Shown: positions 55,329 to 64,000 of the stretch, piece by piece | Layout: each line of letters begins with the position of its first letter | Numbering within the stretch: position 1 is the first letter of the stretch | Assembly (NCBI GenBank): GCA_964515335.1 | Contig: CAZETS010000007.1 | Location: 1 to 64,000 of the forward strand | Direction of reading: 5' to 3' | Source of the DNA: TMED88 sp964515335 | GTDB lineage: Bacteria; Myxococcota_A; UBA9160; UBA4427 | Length of the DNA: 64,000 nucleotides | The notes under the pieces: model-generated | Told to the model about the DNA's origin: nothing | Seen by the model: only the letters and a program-made list of their open reading frames with translations | Databases searched by the model: none | Translations under genes and position numbers: made by a program

Positions 55329-56320
<992 letters not shown>

Positions 56321-56343
56321 GATGCACTCCAGCAGTGAGCGTC

Positions 56344-57474
56344 TCAGCGCTCGGGCGCGAGTAGGACGATTCCGCCGTCACGCCGAGCGAAATAGTATGC
56401 GCCGGCGTCGTCCGGCGTCAACGCGAGGCGCTCCACGCTCGCCCAGGCGTCGGCGTCGTCCGCCGCCTCGGGCCAGCGACCCGTCAGGTAGCGGGCCGCC
56501 TCGAGGGCATTCTCGATGCGTCTTCGCTCGAAGCTCGCGGTGGCGCCGGCGAGCGGCCGATGCACGATCGGCTCGCCGCGCAGCTCCCCGCCGGCGGGCC
56601 GCTGCCCGAGCGACAGCCACGTCACCGCGGCCAGCAGGAGGAGCGGAACGATCGATGCGGCCGCCAGCTTCAGGTAGCGGCCGACCGCAGCACTCGCGCG
56701 GCGCCCGGCTCGCGCCGCGCGGCGGCGGCTCGACACCTCGGCGGGCTCGATCAGGCCGGCCTCGCGCAGCTCGGCGAGGATGCGCGTGGCCTCGAACGTG
56801 CCGAGCCGCGACAGGTCGACGATGCGACGCACCGGAAGCCGGCCGTCGACGAGCTGGAAGACGCGGTCCGTCTCCGGCAGGTGGGCACGGCCCTCCGACT
56901 GCACCTGCTGCCTGTACACGTCCAGACGGCCGATCCGGCGGAACACCATGTCGCCGTCCGGCACCCGATCCTGGAAGGTCTGCCACTCGTCGAGCATGCG
57001 CAGGCCGTCCATCAGGATCTGCTCGGCGCCGAGCAGCTTCTCGGGCGGCGTGTCGTGGTGGATGGGCTGCGCGCTGAAGTGAAAGGACCCGCCGCTCCAG
57101 CGCATCACCTCGAAGATCGTCTCGCGCGACAACAGCTCGGCGATCTCCTCGAGGTCGCACTTGTCCACCGTCGCGCTCTGGATCAGCAGCGCGGGCAGCG
57201 AGCGCGCCGAGCTCTCGCTCTCCCGGAGCATCTCGTCGAGCTTCGCCCGCGTGATGAGGCCGCAGCGAACGAGACGATCGCCGAGCACCGCGAACTCGGA
57301 CTTGCCGACCGGCGATGCCCACACGACGGCGCCGCCGTCGAAGGCCAGCTGCACGCGCTGCGTCTCACCGCCGATCTCGAGCAGCCCGGTCTTGCGCTGC
57401 TGACCGATCAGCTGGAAGACCTCGGCAATGCCGAAGTCCTTGAGGTTGCCGTGGAGGGCCACGCTCACGGTCAC
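56344..57474 (-). CDS. DUF4388 (PATAN)-type protein with C-terminal membrane helix
   Basis: Protein of 376 aa. Residues about 3-110 form a DUF4388 domain (LHGNLKDFGIAEVFQLIGQQRKTGLLEI), followed by a helical region with a winged-helix-like segment (about 215-245), then one transmembrane helix (about 275-295) and a short tail. DUF4388 proteins are common in deltaproteobacteria and often link to two-component or gliding systems. It starts at a GTG inside the preceding TGA (GTGA), and probably partners that membrane protein. Confidence 0.8.
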   Translation of the reverse strand: MTVSVALHGNLKDFGIAEVFQLIGQQRKTGLLEIGGETQRVQLAFDGGAVVWASPVGKSEFAVLGDRLVRCGLITRAKLDEMLRESESSARSLPALLIQSATVDKCDLEEIAELLSRETIFEVMRWSGGSFHFSAQPIHHDTPPEKLLGAEQILMDGLRMLDEWQTFQDRVPDGDMVFRRIGRLDVYRQQVQSEGRAHLPETDRVFQLVDGRLPVRRIVDLSRLGTFEATRILAELREAGLIEPAEVSSRRRAARAGRRASAAVGRYLKLAAASIVPLLLLAAVTWLSLGQRPAGGELRGEPIVHRPLAGATASFERRRIENALEAARYLTGRWPEAADDADAWASVERLALTPDDAGAYYFARRDGGIVLLAPER

Positions 57475-59309
57475 TGACTCCGCCGGATCAAGATGCCCGA
57501 GAGCATCACGCCGGCGTAGAGGAGGAACATCACGACACCCGCGGCCACGAAGGCCAGCGGTCCGGCATGGCCCACCGCCAGCGGATCGGGCACCACCCCG
57601 CCCCGCCAGGCGAACAGCGACACCGCCGCCAAGAAGAAGAGGATGGAGACGAGCGAGAGGTCCGGTCGTCGCGCCAGCAGGCCGGACACGCCGGGTACGA
57701 CCACCGAGGCCAGCGCCGAAGCCTTCTCGACCCGCGCCTCGCGCCGGCGCAGCGCCGAGATGCGCGCCATGCGCAGCTGCGGGTCGGTGCCCTGCGGCCG
57801 ATTGAAGAGATGGTGGCAACCGTCGCAGAGCTCGGACGACCACATGCTGTCGTCGCAGCGCGCACAGATGCGGCGCCCGCAGCGCCCGCAACGCCCCGCC
57901 TGCTGATAGCGCCCGGTCAGCAGGCTGCCGCCGAGCAACACCAGCAGGAACGCCGCGGCCACGTGGGTGGGCGACCGACCGATCCAGCCGGGCGCCACGA
58001 TGGCCACGGCGGCAGCGACGAGCGCGCTGCCGTCGGCCCGGGCGAACATGCGGCTGCGAATCGGAGCGATGGGGAACGGCACGTCGGCCACGAACCCGGG
58101 GTCCGCGAAGCCCGACAGCTCGGCGACCACGTCCGCGTCGAGAGCCTGCGCGCGCTGCATGGTGAGCTCGAACTCCTCCATGCGGAAGCCGCGCGCATAG
58201 GCCTGGGAGAGATCGAAAAGCAGCACCGCCGATTCGCCGACGGCTCGTGCGCGCTCGTAGAAGCCGATCGCCTCGTCGGTGCGGCCGGCACGGAACGCCA
58301 TGTTGCCGAGGCTGGTGAGCACCAGCGGGTCTGCGGCGTCCTCCTCGAAGAGGCGCCCGAAGCGCTCGCGCGCCCGATCGAAATCGCCGAGTCGCATCGA
58401 CCGCACCGCCAGGACCCGCGCCGCGAGACCGTCGCCCTGCAGCTCGGCCTCCTGCAACAGCGCCACCTGCGCGGGCCTCGCGGTGTCGCGCACGACCGCC
58501 AGGCTGGCGGTGGCGACCGGATCGGCGTCCAGGGCGTCGAGGGCGGTGCCGGCGAGTTGGAGGAGCGGATACAGCCCGAGCATGAAGAGCGCGACCGCCA
58601 GCGCGAGCACCACGCGATACCTCGGACCGCCGTAGACGAAGCCGATGCCGAGGACGCCGAGCATGAGCCCGAGCAGCCCTTCGCCGAGCGCGACGGGAAC
58701 ACCGATCAGCGCGAACAGCAGCGCGCACCGCGCGAAGCCCGGCAGATGACTCGACAGCAGATCGCCGAGATCGTGCGCGGCGCGCGAGAAGCCCGCGACG
58801 CCGACCGCGAAGACGAAGGCCAGCGAGCCCGCCACGAAAACCGCCGCGATCACCACGAGCAGCGAGGCCGCGATCCAGAGGCTGGCTTCGAGGTGCCGCG
58901 GAATGGCCGCCAGGCTCGCGAAGATCTGCGCGAAGCACTCGCGGTACTCGCCCTCCCGCCAGTAGGCGCCGGCCAGTGTCATGTGGGCGATCGGCAGATC
59001 GGGCGCGAGACCGACCGCGAGCCGGGCGTTGCGCAGGGCGTGGTCCTCGTCGTCGGCGGCGAGCAGCGCCCGCGCGGCCGGCTCGAGGTTGTCCGCACCG
59101 ACCTCCAGCGCGCGACGCCGCGTGTGCTCCGCGCGCCGCTCGAGCGAGGCGCCGGCGCCGAACCAGGCGCGCTCGAGCCCGGAGCTTTGCCCCGGCGACG
59201 CCGCGCCAGTGGAGAGAGGCGACGCGTCCGTCTCGGATGCGGGTGCGGCCGGCGGCGCGCTCATCAGCGCGACGGCGAGCAGAATCAGCACCCCGAACGT
59301 CCCGCGCAT
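57471..59309 (-). CDS. TPR-repeat membrane protein with zinc ribbon
   Basis: Protein of 612 aa: signal peptide, a short TPR (about 75-115), two to four transmembrane helices (about 140-265), a second TPR region (about 285-400), two helices, then a zinc ribbon with paired CxxC motifs (CGRCGRRICARCDD, CDGC) and two C-terminal helices. I do not recognise a named family. ATG 59309 follows GGAGGGG. It is coupled to the DUF4388 gene; the pair may form a membrane-bound regulatory complex near phoH. Confidence 0.78.
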   Translation of the reverse strand: MRGTFGVLILLAVALMSAPPAAPASETDASPLSTGAASPGQSSGLERAWFGAGASLERRAEHTRRRALEVGADNLEPAARALLAADDEDHALRNARLAVGLAPDLPIAHMTLAGAYWREGEYRECFAQIFASLAAIPRHLEASLWIAASLLVVIAAVFVAGSLAFVFAVGVAGFSRAAHDLGDLLSSHLPGFARCALLFALIGVPVALGEGLLGLMLGVLGIGFVYGGPRYRVVLALAVALFMLGLYPLLQLAGTALDALDADPVATASLAVVRDTARPAQVALLQEAELQGDGLAARVLAVRSMRLGDFDRARERFGRLFEEDAADPLVLTSLGNMAFRAGRTDEAIGFYERARAVGESAVLLFDLSQAYARGFRMEEFELTMQRAQALDADVVAELSGFADPGFVADVPFPIAPIRSRMFARADGSALVAAAVAIVAPGWIGRSPTHVAAAFLLVLLGGSLLTGRYQQAGRCGRCGRRICARCDDSMWSSELCDGCHHLFNRPQGTDPQLRMARISALRRREARVEKASALASVVVPGVSGLLARRPDLSLVSILFFLAAVSLFAWRGGVVPDPLAVGHAGPLAFVAAGVVMFLLYAGVMLSGILIRRSQ

Positions 59310-59483
59310 GCAGCTGCCCCTCCGTGCCCGCGCCTGCGGGTCCGTCTTGCGTATCGGCCCTCGCATGGCGGCGCTGAAACGGGCCACGCACTCTCGCACT
59401 CCCCCCCCACGCCCGCCCCCAGGGGGCTCCGGCAGGACTGCCGCCCAGCCCGCCGATCGCCACCCGGGCGCGCCCCGGCGGCA

Positions 59484-59512
59484 TCGACACGCCCCGCGGC
59501 GGCGAGTAGTAT
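59484..59512 (+). promoter_or_regulatory. Putative sigma-70 promoter of rpsT
   Basis: TCGACA (59484-59489), a 17-bp spacer, and TAGTAT (59507-59512): 5 of 6 and 4 of 6 matches to consensus. It ends 52 bp before the rpsT start. Confidence 0.5.
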
Positions 59513-59564
59513 CCGGCGCCCGCAGCCCCCCTGGCGCGGCGAAAGCCTTCATCGGAGACCGCTC

Positions 59565-59831
59565 TTGGCCAATCACAAGTCGGCGCTCAAGCGCATCCGC
59601 CAGTCCGAGAGCCGGCGCAAGCGCAACCAGCACATCCGCAGCGGAATGCGGACCCAGGTGAAGCGGTTCCGTCAGGCCGTCGAGGCCGGAGACGCCAGCC
59701 TGGCCGGCGAGTGCTTCACCACCGCCGAGCGCTCGATTCGCCGTGCAGCCAGCAAGGGTGTGATTCCGCGCCGCCGCGCCGACCGCAGCCTCAGCCGGCT
59801 CGCGAAGGCGCTCCGCACACTCTCGGCCTGA
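59565..59831 (+). CDS. rpsT: Ribosomal protein S20
   Basis: Protein of 88 aa with ANHKSALKRIRQSE opening, Arg/Lys-rich helices and SRLAKAL near the end, typical S20. It begins at TTG 59565, with GGAGA 6 nt upstream; E. coli rpsT also uses TTG, an autoregulatory feature there. It stands alone on the plus strand. Its last codons and stop are triplicated just downstream. Confidence 0.95.
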   Translation: MANHKSALKRIRQSESRRKRNQHIRSGMRTQVKRFRQAVEAGDASLAGECFTTAERSIRRAASKGVIPRRRADRSLSRLAKALRTLSA

Positions 59832-59871
59832 CCGCGCACTCTCGGCCTGACCGCACACTCTCGGCCTGACC
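59814..59871. repeat. Three tandem copies of the rpsT 3' end
   Basis: A 19-20 bp unit containing CTCTCGGCCTGACC is repeated three times (59814-59833, 59834-59852, 59853-59871) with single-base differences. The first copy encodes the last rpsT codons and its TGA. Confidence 0.85.
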
Positions 59872-59885
59872 GGGCAGGCGATCGA

Positions 59886-60866
59886 TCAGCCCGCGAGGTC
59901 GACTACGAGGTCTTCCAGGGCCATCGCGGGCGGCAGTGTGCCCATCCCCTTGAGGGCCGTGTCGGCCTCGTGGATGCGGTCGAGACAGCGGCGCAGGTCG
60001 CGCAGCGAGTAGCGGCGCGCCTGCTTGCGAAGCTTCTCCACGACGAACGGCGGTCCCGGCACGGCGACGTCGGCCTTCGCGTACGAAAGCTTCCGGAAGT
60101 GGCTGGCCAGCGCGCCCAGGATCATCGGCGGCGCCGCACCGGCGACCTGCATCCGGGCCAGGATCTCCACCGCGAGAGCCTGCTTCCCCGTGCCGATCGC
60201 ATCGGTGAGATCCCAGACCGGCTGCTCGGCGACGCTGGCCGACGACGCCGCGACGTGCCGATCGGTGACGGTCTCGCCCTCCCCCGCGAGCAGCGAGAGC
60301 TTGGCGATCTCCTGACGCAGCGCCAGCAGCTGCGGACCGATGCGATCGGCGAGCAGTTCGATCGCCGCGTCGTCGATCGCCACGCCCTGCCGCTTCGCCT
60401 CGGCGCGAACGAACGGCAGCAGCGAGCGGCGCTGGGTGGGCGCCTCGCACTCGACCCGGGCCGAGGGATCCGCGAAGGCCTTCACCCAGCGCGAGCGGCC
60501 ATCGGCCTTCTGGGCCACCACGACGAGCACGGTCTCGCGCTGCTCGGCGAGCGCCTTCACGGCCTCGCCGATCGCGTCGGTGAGCGCCGTCGCAGCGGCG
60601 CCGCGCCGGCGCTCGGGCTCGGTCAGCACCACGAGGCGCCGCTCGGCCATCACCGGCAGGGCCCGAACCGCGTCGTGCAGTGCGGCGGGCGTGGTCGCCT
60701 CGCCGGCCAGACGATCGTGGTTGAAATCGTCCGCGGCGCCGCTGAGCACGGCGCCGCGGATCGCGGCGAGCGCGTCGTCGCGCAGCAACGGCTCGGCACC
60801 GGCCAGCAGGTAGGCGGGCCGGATCGTCCCCTTCCGGAGCTCCTTCTCGAGATCCGCAGGCTTCAC
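59886..60866 (-). CDS. holA: DNA polymerase III delta subunit HolA
   Basis: Protein of 326 aa with the delta-subunit opening (DLEKELRKGTIRPAYLLAGAEPLL), an AAA+-like fold without Walker A, and a C-terminal helical domain (LRKQARRYSLRDLRRCLDRIHEADTAL split over 285-312). It is the clamp-loader wrench. The start is GTG 60866 overlapping the lptE TGA (GTGA). Convergent to rpsT. Confidence 0.9.
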   Translation of the reverse strand: MKPADLEKELRKGTIRPAYLLAGAEPLLRDDALAAIRGAVLSGAADDFNHDRLAGEATTPAALHDAVRALPVMAERRLVVLTEPERRRGAAATALTDAIGEAVKALAEQRETVLVVVAQKADGRSRWVKAFADPSARVECEAPTQRRSLLPFVRAEAKRQGVAIDDAAIELLADRIGPQLLALRQEIAKLSLLAGEGETVTDRHVAASSASVAEQPVWDLTDAIGTGKQALAVEILARMQVAGAAPPMILGALASHFRKLSYAKADVAVPGPPFVVEKLRKQARRYSLRDLRRCLDRIHEADTALKGMGTLPPAMALEDLVVDLAG

Positions 60867-61417
60867 GCTTCCCGCTCCCCCTGCCTCCGCGCGCCGGCGT
60901 GAGTGCCCTCGCCGCCGTCGAGCCGCTCGATCTCGAGGCGGATCCGATCGGCGAGCAGGGCCGCCACACGACGTAGCGCCTCGTCGCGGTTCTTGCGACT
61001 GATCTGGACGTCGGTGCTCGCCAGGTAGATCTCCGAGGCGCGCTGCGCGAACGGATCGATGGCGACGCGCCGGCCGCCCGGCCCCGTCACCCGGAGTTCG
61101 AGCTGCACGGTGACCGTGTACTCGAGGGCTCTCACGCCGGGGGTGAAGGTGCGGCTGACGGTCTCGACCCGCAGCACGCGTCCGCCGACCTGGTAGCCGG
61201 AGGTCGTCGCCCGCTCCACGAGCCGCAGTCCGCCGGTGCGATCGATCTCGCGTCGAAGCGCCGAAGCGAGCATCAGCTCGACGCCGGGCTCGAGGGTGTC
61301 GTTGGTGAGGGTCGAAACGCGGACCGGAACGTCGGGGCCGGGCGAGTGGGCGAGGCGATAGCCGCAGCCCGAGGCCACGAAGATCGCGAGTGCGGCCAGC
61401 GCGGCTCGTAGGACCAT
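60863..61417 (-). CDS. lptE: LPS-assembly lipoprotein LptE
   Basis: Protein of 184 aa: lipoprotein signal with lipobox ASGCGYRL (Cys18), then an alpha/beta fold with STLTNDTLEPGVELML and late helices, as in LptE. It plugs LptD and helps insert LPS. lptE-holA adjacency is common in proteobacteria and supports the call for this variable protein. Confidence 0.87.
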   Translation of the reverse strand: MVLRAALAALAIFVASGCGYRLAHSPGPDVPVRVSTLTNDTLEPGVELMLASALRREIDRTGGLRLVERATTSGYQVGGRVLRVETVSRTFTPGVRALEYTVTVQLELRVTGPGGRRVAIDPFAQRASEIYLASTDVQISRKNRDEALRRVAALLADRIRLEIERLDGGEGTHAGARRQGEREA

Positions 61418-61501
61418 GCGCAGAGCCTAGCCTCGAGTCGCGCACCGGGCGTTCGGCCCGGTGGAGGATCACCTCGCGGCGTCAGCTCGAGGCCTCGGTT
61501 C

Positions 61502-62635
61502 TCAGGTCGCCCCTCGCTCACGCGCCACGCGCATCAGCTCGTCGACCAGGAAGTCGCGCTCGTTGCGCACCTCCTCGTCGATCCGCTGCCGGAAGAAGTT
61601 GCGCCCCTCCTCGATCTCACTGTCGAGCGCCTCGAGGAGATTCCCGGCGCGGATCCCGGCGTCGAACTTGTCGCCCTGGTAGAGCACGATGTCCGACACC
61701 ACGATGCGGGCCAGCCGCTCGGCCTTCTCGCGCTCGGCCGCGAGCGCATCCCCGGCCGGCCCCGGAGCCGCCGGCCTGGCCCCGGGAGCCGAGGCGGGCA
61801 CGGCTGCTTGGCGGGAGTCCGGCGGGGTCGGAGCATGGGCCGGGGCAGTGGCCGTCGGCATGCCGAAGCGCGCCATCAGCTGCTGCAGGCCCTCGGGCAG
61901 ATCGGCCGGCTCGAGATACACGTCCGCCCCGTACAGGTCGCTCGGCGGCCGCTGGTCGCGGTCGTGCATGGCGCCGACGAGCACCACCCGCGTGTCGCGC
62001 AGCGACTCGTTGCGCTTGATGACCTCGCAGACCTGGAAGCCGTGCATCTTCGGCAGCGCGGCATCGAGGATCACGACACGCGGAAGCGCGCGCTGGATGT
62101 TCATCATGGCTTCGACGCCGTCGTGGACCAGGATCGCCTGCAGCCCCCAGCTCGTCAGCGCGCTCGCCGTGCCCTTCCCGGTGTCCTCCCGCGAATCGGC
62201 GACGAGCACGAGCCGCTCGCGGTCCGCATCGGTCGGTTCCTGGGGGGGCGGCGCCCCCCCAGTAACCGACTGCTGTCGGGAGACAGGCGCGCTCGGGAAA
62301 GTTGATAGGGGGCGCGGCGCCTGCGGCGCCGCCCCCCCAGTAACCGACTGCTGTCGGGAGACAGGCGCGCTGGGGACAGTGGGTAGGGGGGGCCGCGCCT
62401 GCGGCGGCGCCCCACCAGGAACCGACTGCTGTCGGGAGACAGGCGCGCTGGGGGCAGTGGGTAGGGGGGGCGGCTGCTGTCGGGAGGCAGGCGCGCTCGG
62501 AACAGTGGCGGGGGCGGGGGGGCGGATGCGGAAGATGGCCTCGCAGCGGGCGCAGCGGAGGCGTGCGCCCTCCGGACCCACGCGGGCCTCGTCGACCCGG
62601 TATCGCGCACTGCACTTCGGACACTCTGCAATCAT
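61502..62635 (-). CDS. Zinc-ribbon and response-regulator receiver protein with repeats
   Basis: Protein of 377 aa: an MJ0042-type zinc ribbon (CPKCSARYRV, then CARCEAIFRI; 1-39), a Pro/Gln-rich linker of near-identical 26-residue repeats (about 45-140; core SAPVSRQQSV), a CheY-like receiver (about 145-265; phospho-Asp in VVILDAALPKMHG), a second linker and a helical C-terminus. It has no DNA-binding domain. Next to cheA, it may receive phosphate from it. ATG 62635 follows GAGAAGAGAG. Confidence 0.82.
   Translation of the reverse strand: MIAECPKCSARYRVDEARVGPEGARLRCARCEAIFRIRPPAPATVPSAPASRQQPPPLPTAPSAPVSRQQSVPGGAPPQARPPLPTVPSAPVSRQQSVTGGAAPQAPRPLSTFPSAPVSRQQSVTGGAPPPQEPTDADRERLVLVADSREDTGKGTASALTSWGLQAILVHDGVEAMMNIQRALPRVVILDAALPKMHGFQVCEVIKRNESLRDTRVVLVGAMHDRDQRPPSDLYGADVYLEPADLPEGLQQLMARFGMPTATAPAHAPTPPDSRQAAVPASAPGARPAAPGPAGDALAAEREKAERLARIVVSDIVLYQGDKFDAGIRAGNLLEALDSEIEEGRNFFRQRIDEEVRNERDFLVDELMRVARERGAT
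62255..62500. repeat. 78-bp tandem repeat in the response-regulator gene
   Basis: Units containing AACCGACTGCTGTCGGGAG begin at 62261, 62339 and 62417 (78-bp period), with a degenerate partial copy near 62470. It preserves the reading frame (26 codons). Confidence 0.85.
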
Positions 62636-62700
62636 CTCTCTTCTCCCCGCGCCGTCGCCGGCGCCCTGCTCGATTCTCGCGGTTTCCCGCCTGGCCCTCG

Positions 62701-64000
62701 TCAGGTGCTGGCGGCGAGGCCGAGGTCGCCACCACGCCGACACGCAGCGAGGGCATTGCCGGGCAGCGTCAGCTTGATCGTGGTGCCGCGGCCGAGCACC
62801 GACGACACTTCGGCGGCGCCGCCGAGCGCGGCGAGACTCGCTCGCACGACGTCCAGGCCGACACCGCGGCCGCTGCTCTTGCTGGCGGCCTGGCGGGTCG
62901 AGAGGCCCGCCGCGAAGACCAGGTCGACCTGCTCCTGCTCGCTCAGCACATCGTCGGACGACACCGTGCCCCGCTTCTCGGCGACCCTGCGCACCGCGTC
63001 CGAATCGATGCCACGCCCGTCGTCGGACACCTCGATCACCACGCGGTCGTCGCGCCGGATCGCCTGCACGAGGATCGATCCGCACGCGTCCTTGCCCGCC
63101 GAGAGGCGCTCGGCGACCGACTCGATGGCGTGGTCGAAGGCATTGCGGACGACGTGCACGAGCGGATCGACGAGCCGCTCGACGATCCTCTCGTCGAGCT
63201 CGGTGTCGGCGCCCTCGAAGTCGAGCTGCACGTCCTTGTCGTGGTCGCCGCGCAGGCGCCCCGCCGCCCGGACGAGATTCTCGAAGACCGGCCGGAGCGG
63301 CACCGTGCGCACGTCGAGCGCAGCGGCCCGCAGCTCCTCGAGCTTGCGGACACCGACGCGCACGCTGTCGCCGATCGCGCGCAACGACCCGGCGGCCGGC
63401 GCGGACGCGTCCCGCAAGGTCCCCACCCGGCGCACTCTCGCCGGCGAAAGGTCGAGGCGCGTGCAGAGCTGCTCGGACGGTGTGTCGGTCGCCACGAGCA
63501 GAGCGAAGCAGATCCGCGACTCGGACGCGGTGCCGGGTGACGGCAGCGTCGCGATCACCTCGCCCACCTCGCTCAGCGCGGCGGACAGCTCCGACAGGCG
63601 GTCTTCGAAGGCGATGAGCTCGAACGCCGCGTCGACGAGCGCCAGCTCCCGCCCGCGTAGCAGGTTCTCGCGCAGGCGATGCTCCTCGTACGCGGTGAGC
63701 GCGCACCGCAGCGACGGATCGAGGTCGAGGCCCGCGAACTCGTCGGGCTCGGCGGTGGGCGCTTCGATGGCTGCGCCGATCCGGCCGATCATCGCGGCCA
63801 CTTCGGCGCGATGCGCCTCGTGGCCCCTTTCGTCGTCGACCCTCGTCAGCATCGCGCCGAGCATCCCGACGGCCTCGCCGAGCAGATCGACCGCCGGCGA
63901 AGCGACCGCGATGCGACCGACGCGCAGCCCGTCGAGGATCTCCTCGAGGTGGTGGACGAGATCGCCGACCGTATCCAGCCCGAACATCCCGGCCAGGCCC
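62701..64000 (-). CDS. cheA: CheA-type histidine kinase (partial at window end)
   Basis: The gene continues past 64000, so the N-terminal HPt part is cut; 433 codons are visible. Seen: a helical region, a dimerisation/N-box segment VHVVRNAFDHAIES, G1 DDGRGID and G2 GRGVGLDVV of the ATPase. Notably the protein ends shortly after the ATPase; the CheW-like domain that normally closes CheA is absent. It shares an operon with the downstream response regulator. Whether it serves chemotaxis or a DUF4388-type alternative pathway is unknown. Confidence 0.83.
   Translation of the reverse strand, partial: GLAGMFGLDTVGDLVHHLEEILDGLRVGRIAVASPAVDLLGEAVGMLGAMLTRVDDERGHEAHRAEVAAMIGRIGAAIEAPTAEPDEFAGLDLDPSLRCALTAYEEHRLRENLLRGRELALVDAAFELIAFEDRLSELSAALSEVGEVIATLPSPGTASESRICFALLVATDTPSEQLCTRLDLSPARVRRVGTLRDASAPAAGSLRAIGDSVRVGVRKLEELRAAALDVRTVPLRPVFENLVRAAGRLRGDHDKDVQLDFEGADTELDERIVERLVDPLVHVVRNAFDHAIESVAERLSAGKDACGSILVQAIRRDDRVVIEVSDDGRGIDSDAVRRVAEKRGTVSSDDVLSEQEQVDLVFAAGLSTRQAASKSSGRGVGLDVVRASLAALGGAAEVSSVLGRGTTIKLTLPGNALAACRRGGDLGLAAST

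Noticed and set aside
62255..62500. CRISPR array
   Set aside because: The repeats are direct 78-bp units inside a coding frame without spacers; they encode a protein linker.

Overview
This GC-rich window comes from a Gram-negative, LPS-making bacterium. It carries lpxA, lpxB, lpxI, lpxK, waaA, heptosyltransferases, bamA, skp, lolCD, lnt and lptEF. The deltaproteobacterial/Myxococcota-like flavour rests on the yicC-remA-gmk block, LpxI, a DUF4388-type protein beside phoH-ybeY-lnt, and NirS linked to an oxidase-like NO reductase. That assignment is an inference from gene content; no rRNA or tRNA gene was seen.

Region 1 (1-22.3 kb) is a denitrification island. After a cut-off zinc-ribbon ORF, an SDR gene and a hypothetical gene come the heme d1 genes nirJ-nirF-nirDL on the minus strand, with nirN and a small cytochrome c divergent to them. 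A second minus-strand unit runs nirS, two tetraheme cytochromes, a Tat-exported four-cluster ferredoxin and an NrfD-type quinol-interacting membrane protein. This looks like a quinol-to-NirS electron-transfer module. A third minus-strand unit encodes a cytochrome b/ferredoxin/MvhD fusion and a small membrane-anchored protein. Divergent to it is an oxidase-like operon (small TM protein, CuA subunit II, subunit I with Gln in place of the active-site Tyr, SCO protein). I read this as an eNOR-like NO reductase. A cyclic-nucleotide-binding-fold protein, an outer-membrane barrel and an NsrR-like Rrf2 regulator close the island. The nirS and nsrR promoters share an inverted-repeat operator. The nor intergenic region holds the wreck of a second rrf2 gene.

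Region 2 (22.4-36.5 kb) has an SDR, an AlkB-type alkane monooxygenase, a GT2 glycosyltransferase, RelA/SpoT, two surface/membrane proteins, then yicC-remA-gmk and a core-LPS block (two heptosyltransferases and a GT2).

Region 3 (36.6-54.9 kb) is envelope biogenesis: lptF-kdkA on plus, converging on bamA-skp-lpxA and lpxI-gfo-lpxB-waaA-lpxK; then prfB-lolC-lolD. BamA and LolC both carry unusual N-terminal extensions. prfB keeps the +1 programmed frameshift.

Region 4 (54.9-64 kb) holds phoH-ybeY-lnt preceded by a TPR/zinc-ribbon membrane protein and a DUF4388-like protein, then rpsT, lptE-holA, a zinc-ribbon response regulator with 78-bp repeats, and a cheA cut by the window end. Translational coupling through 4-bp GTGA overlaps (GTG start inside the previous TGA) recurs about ten times.
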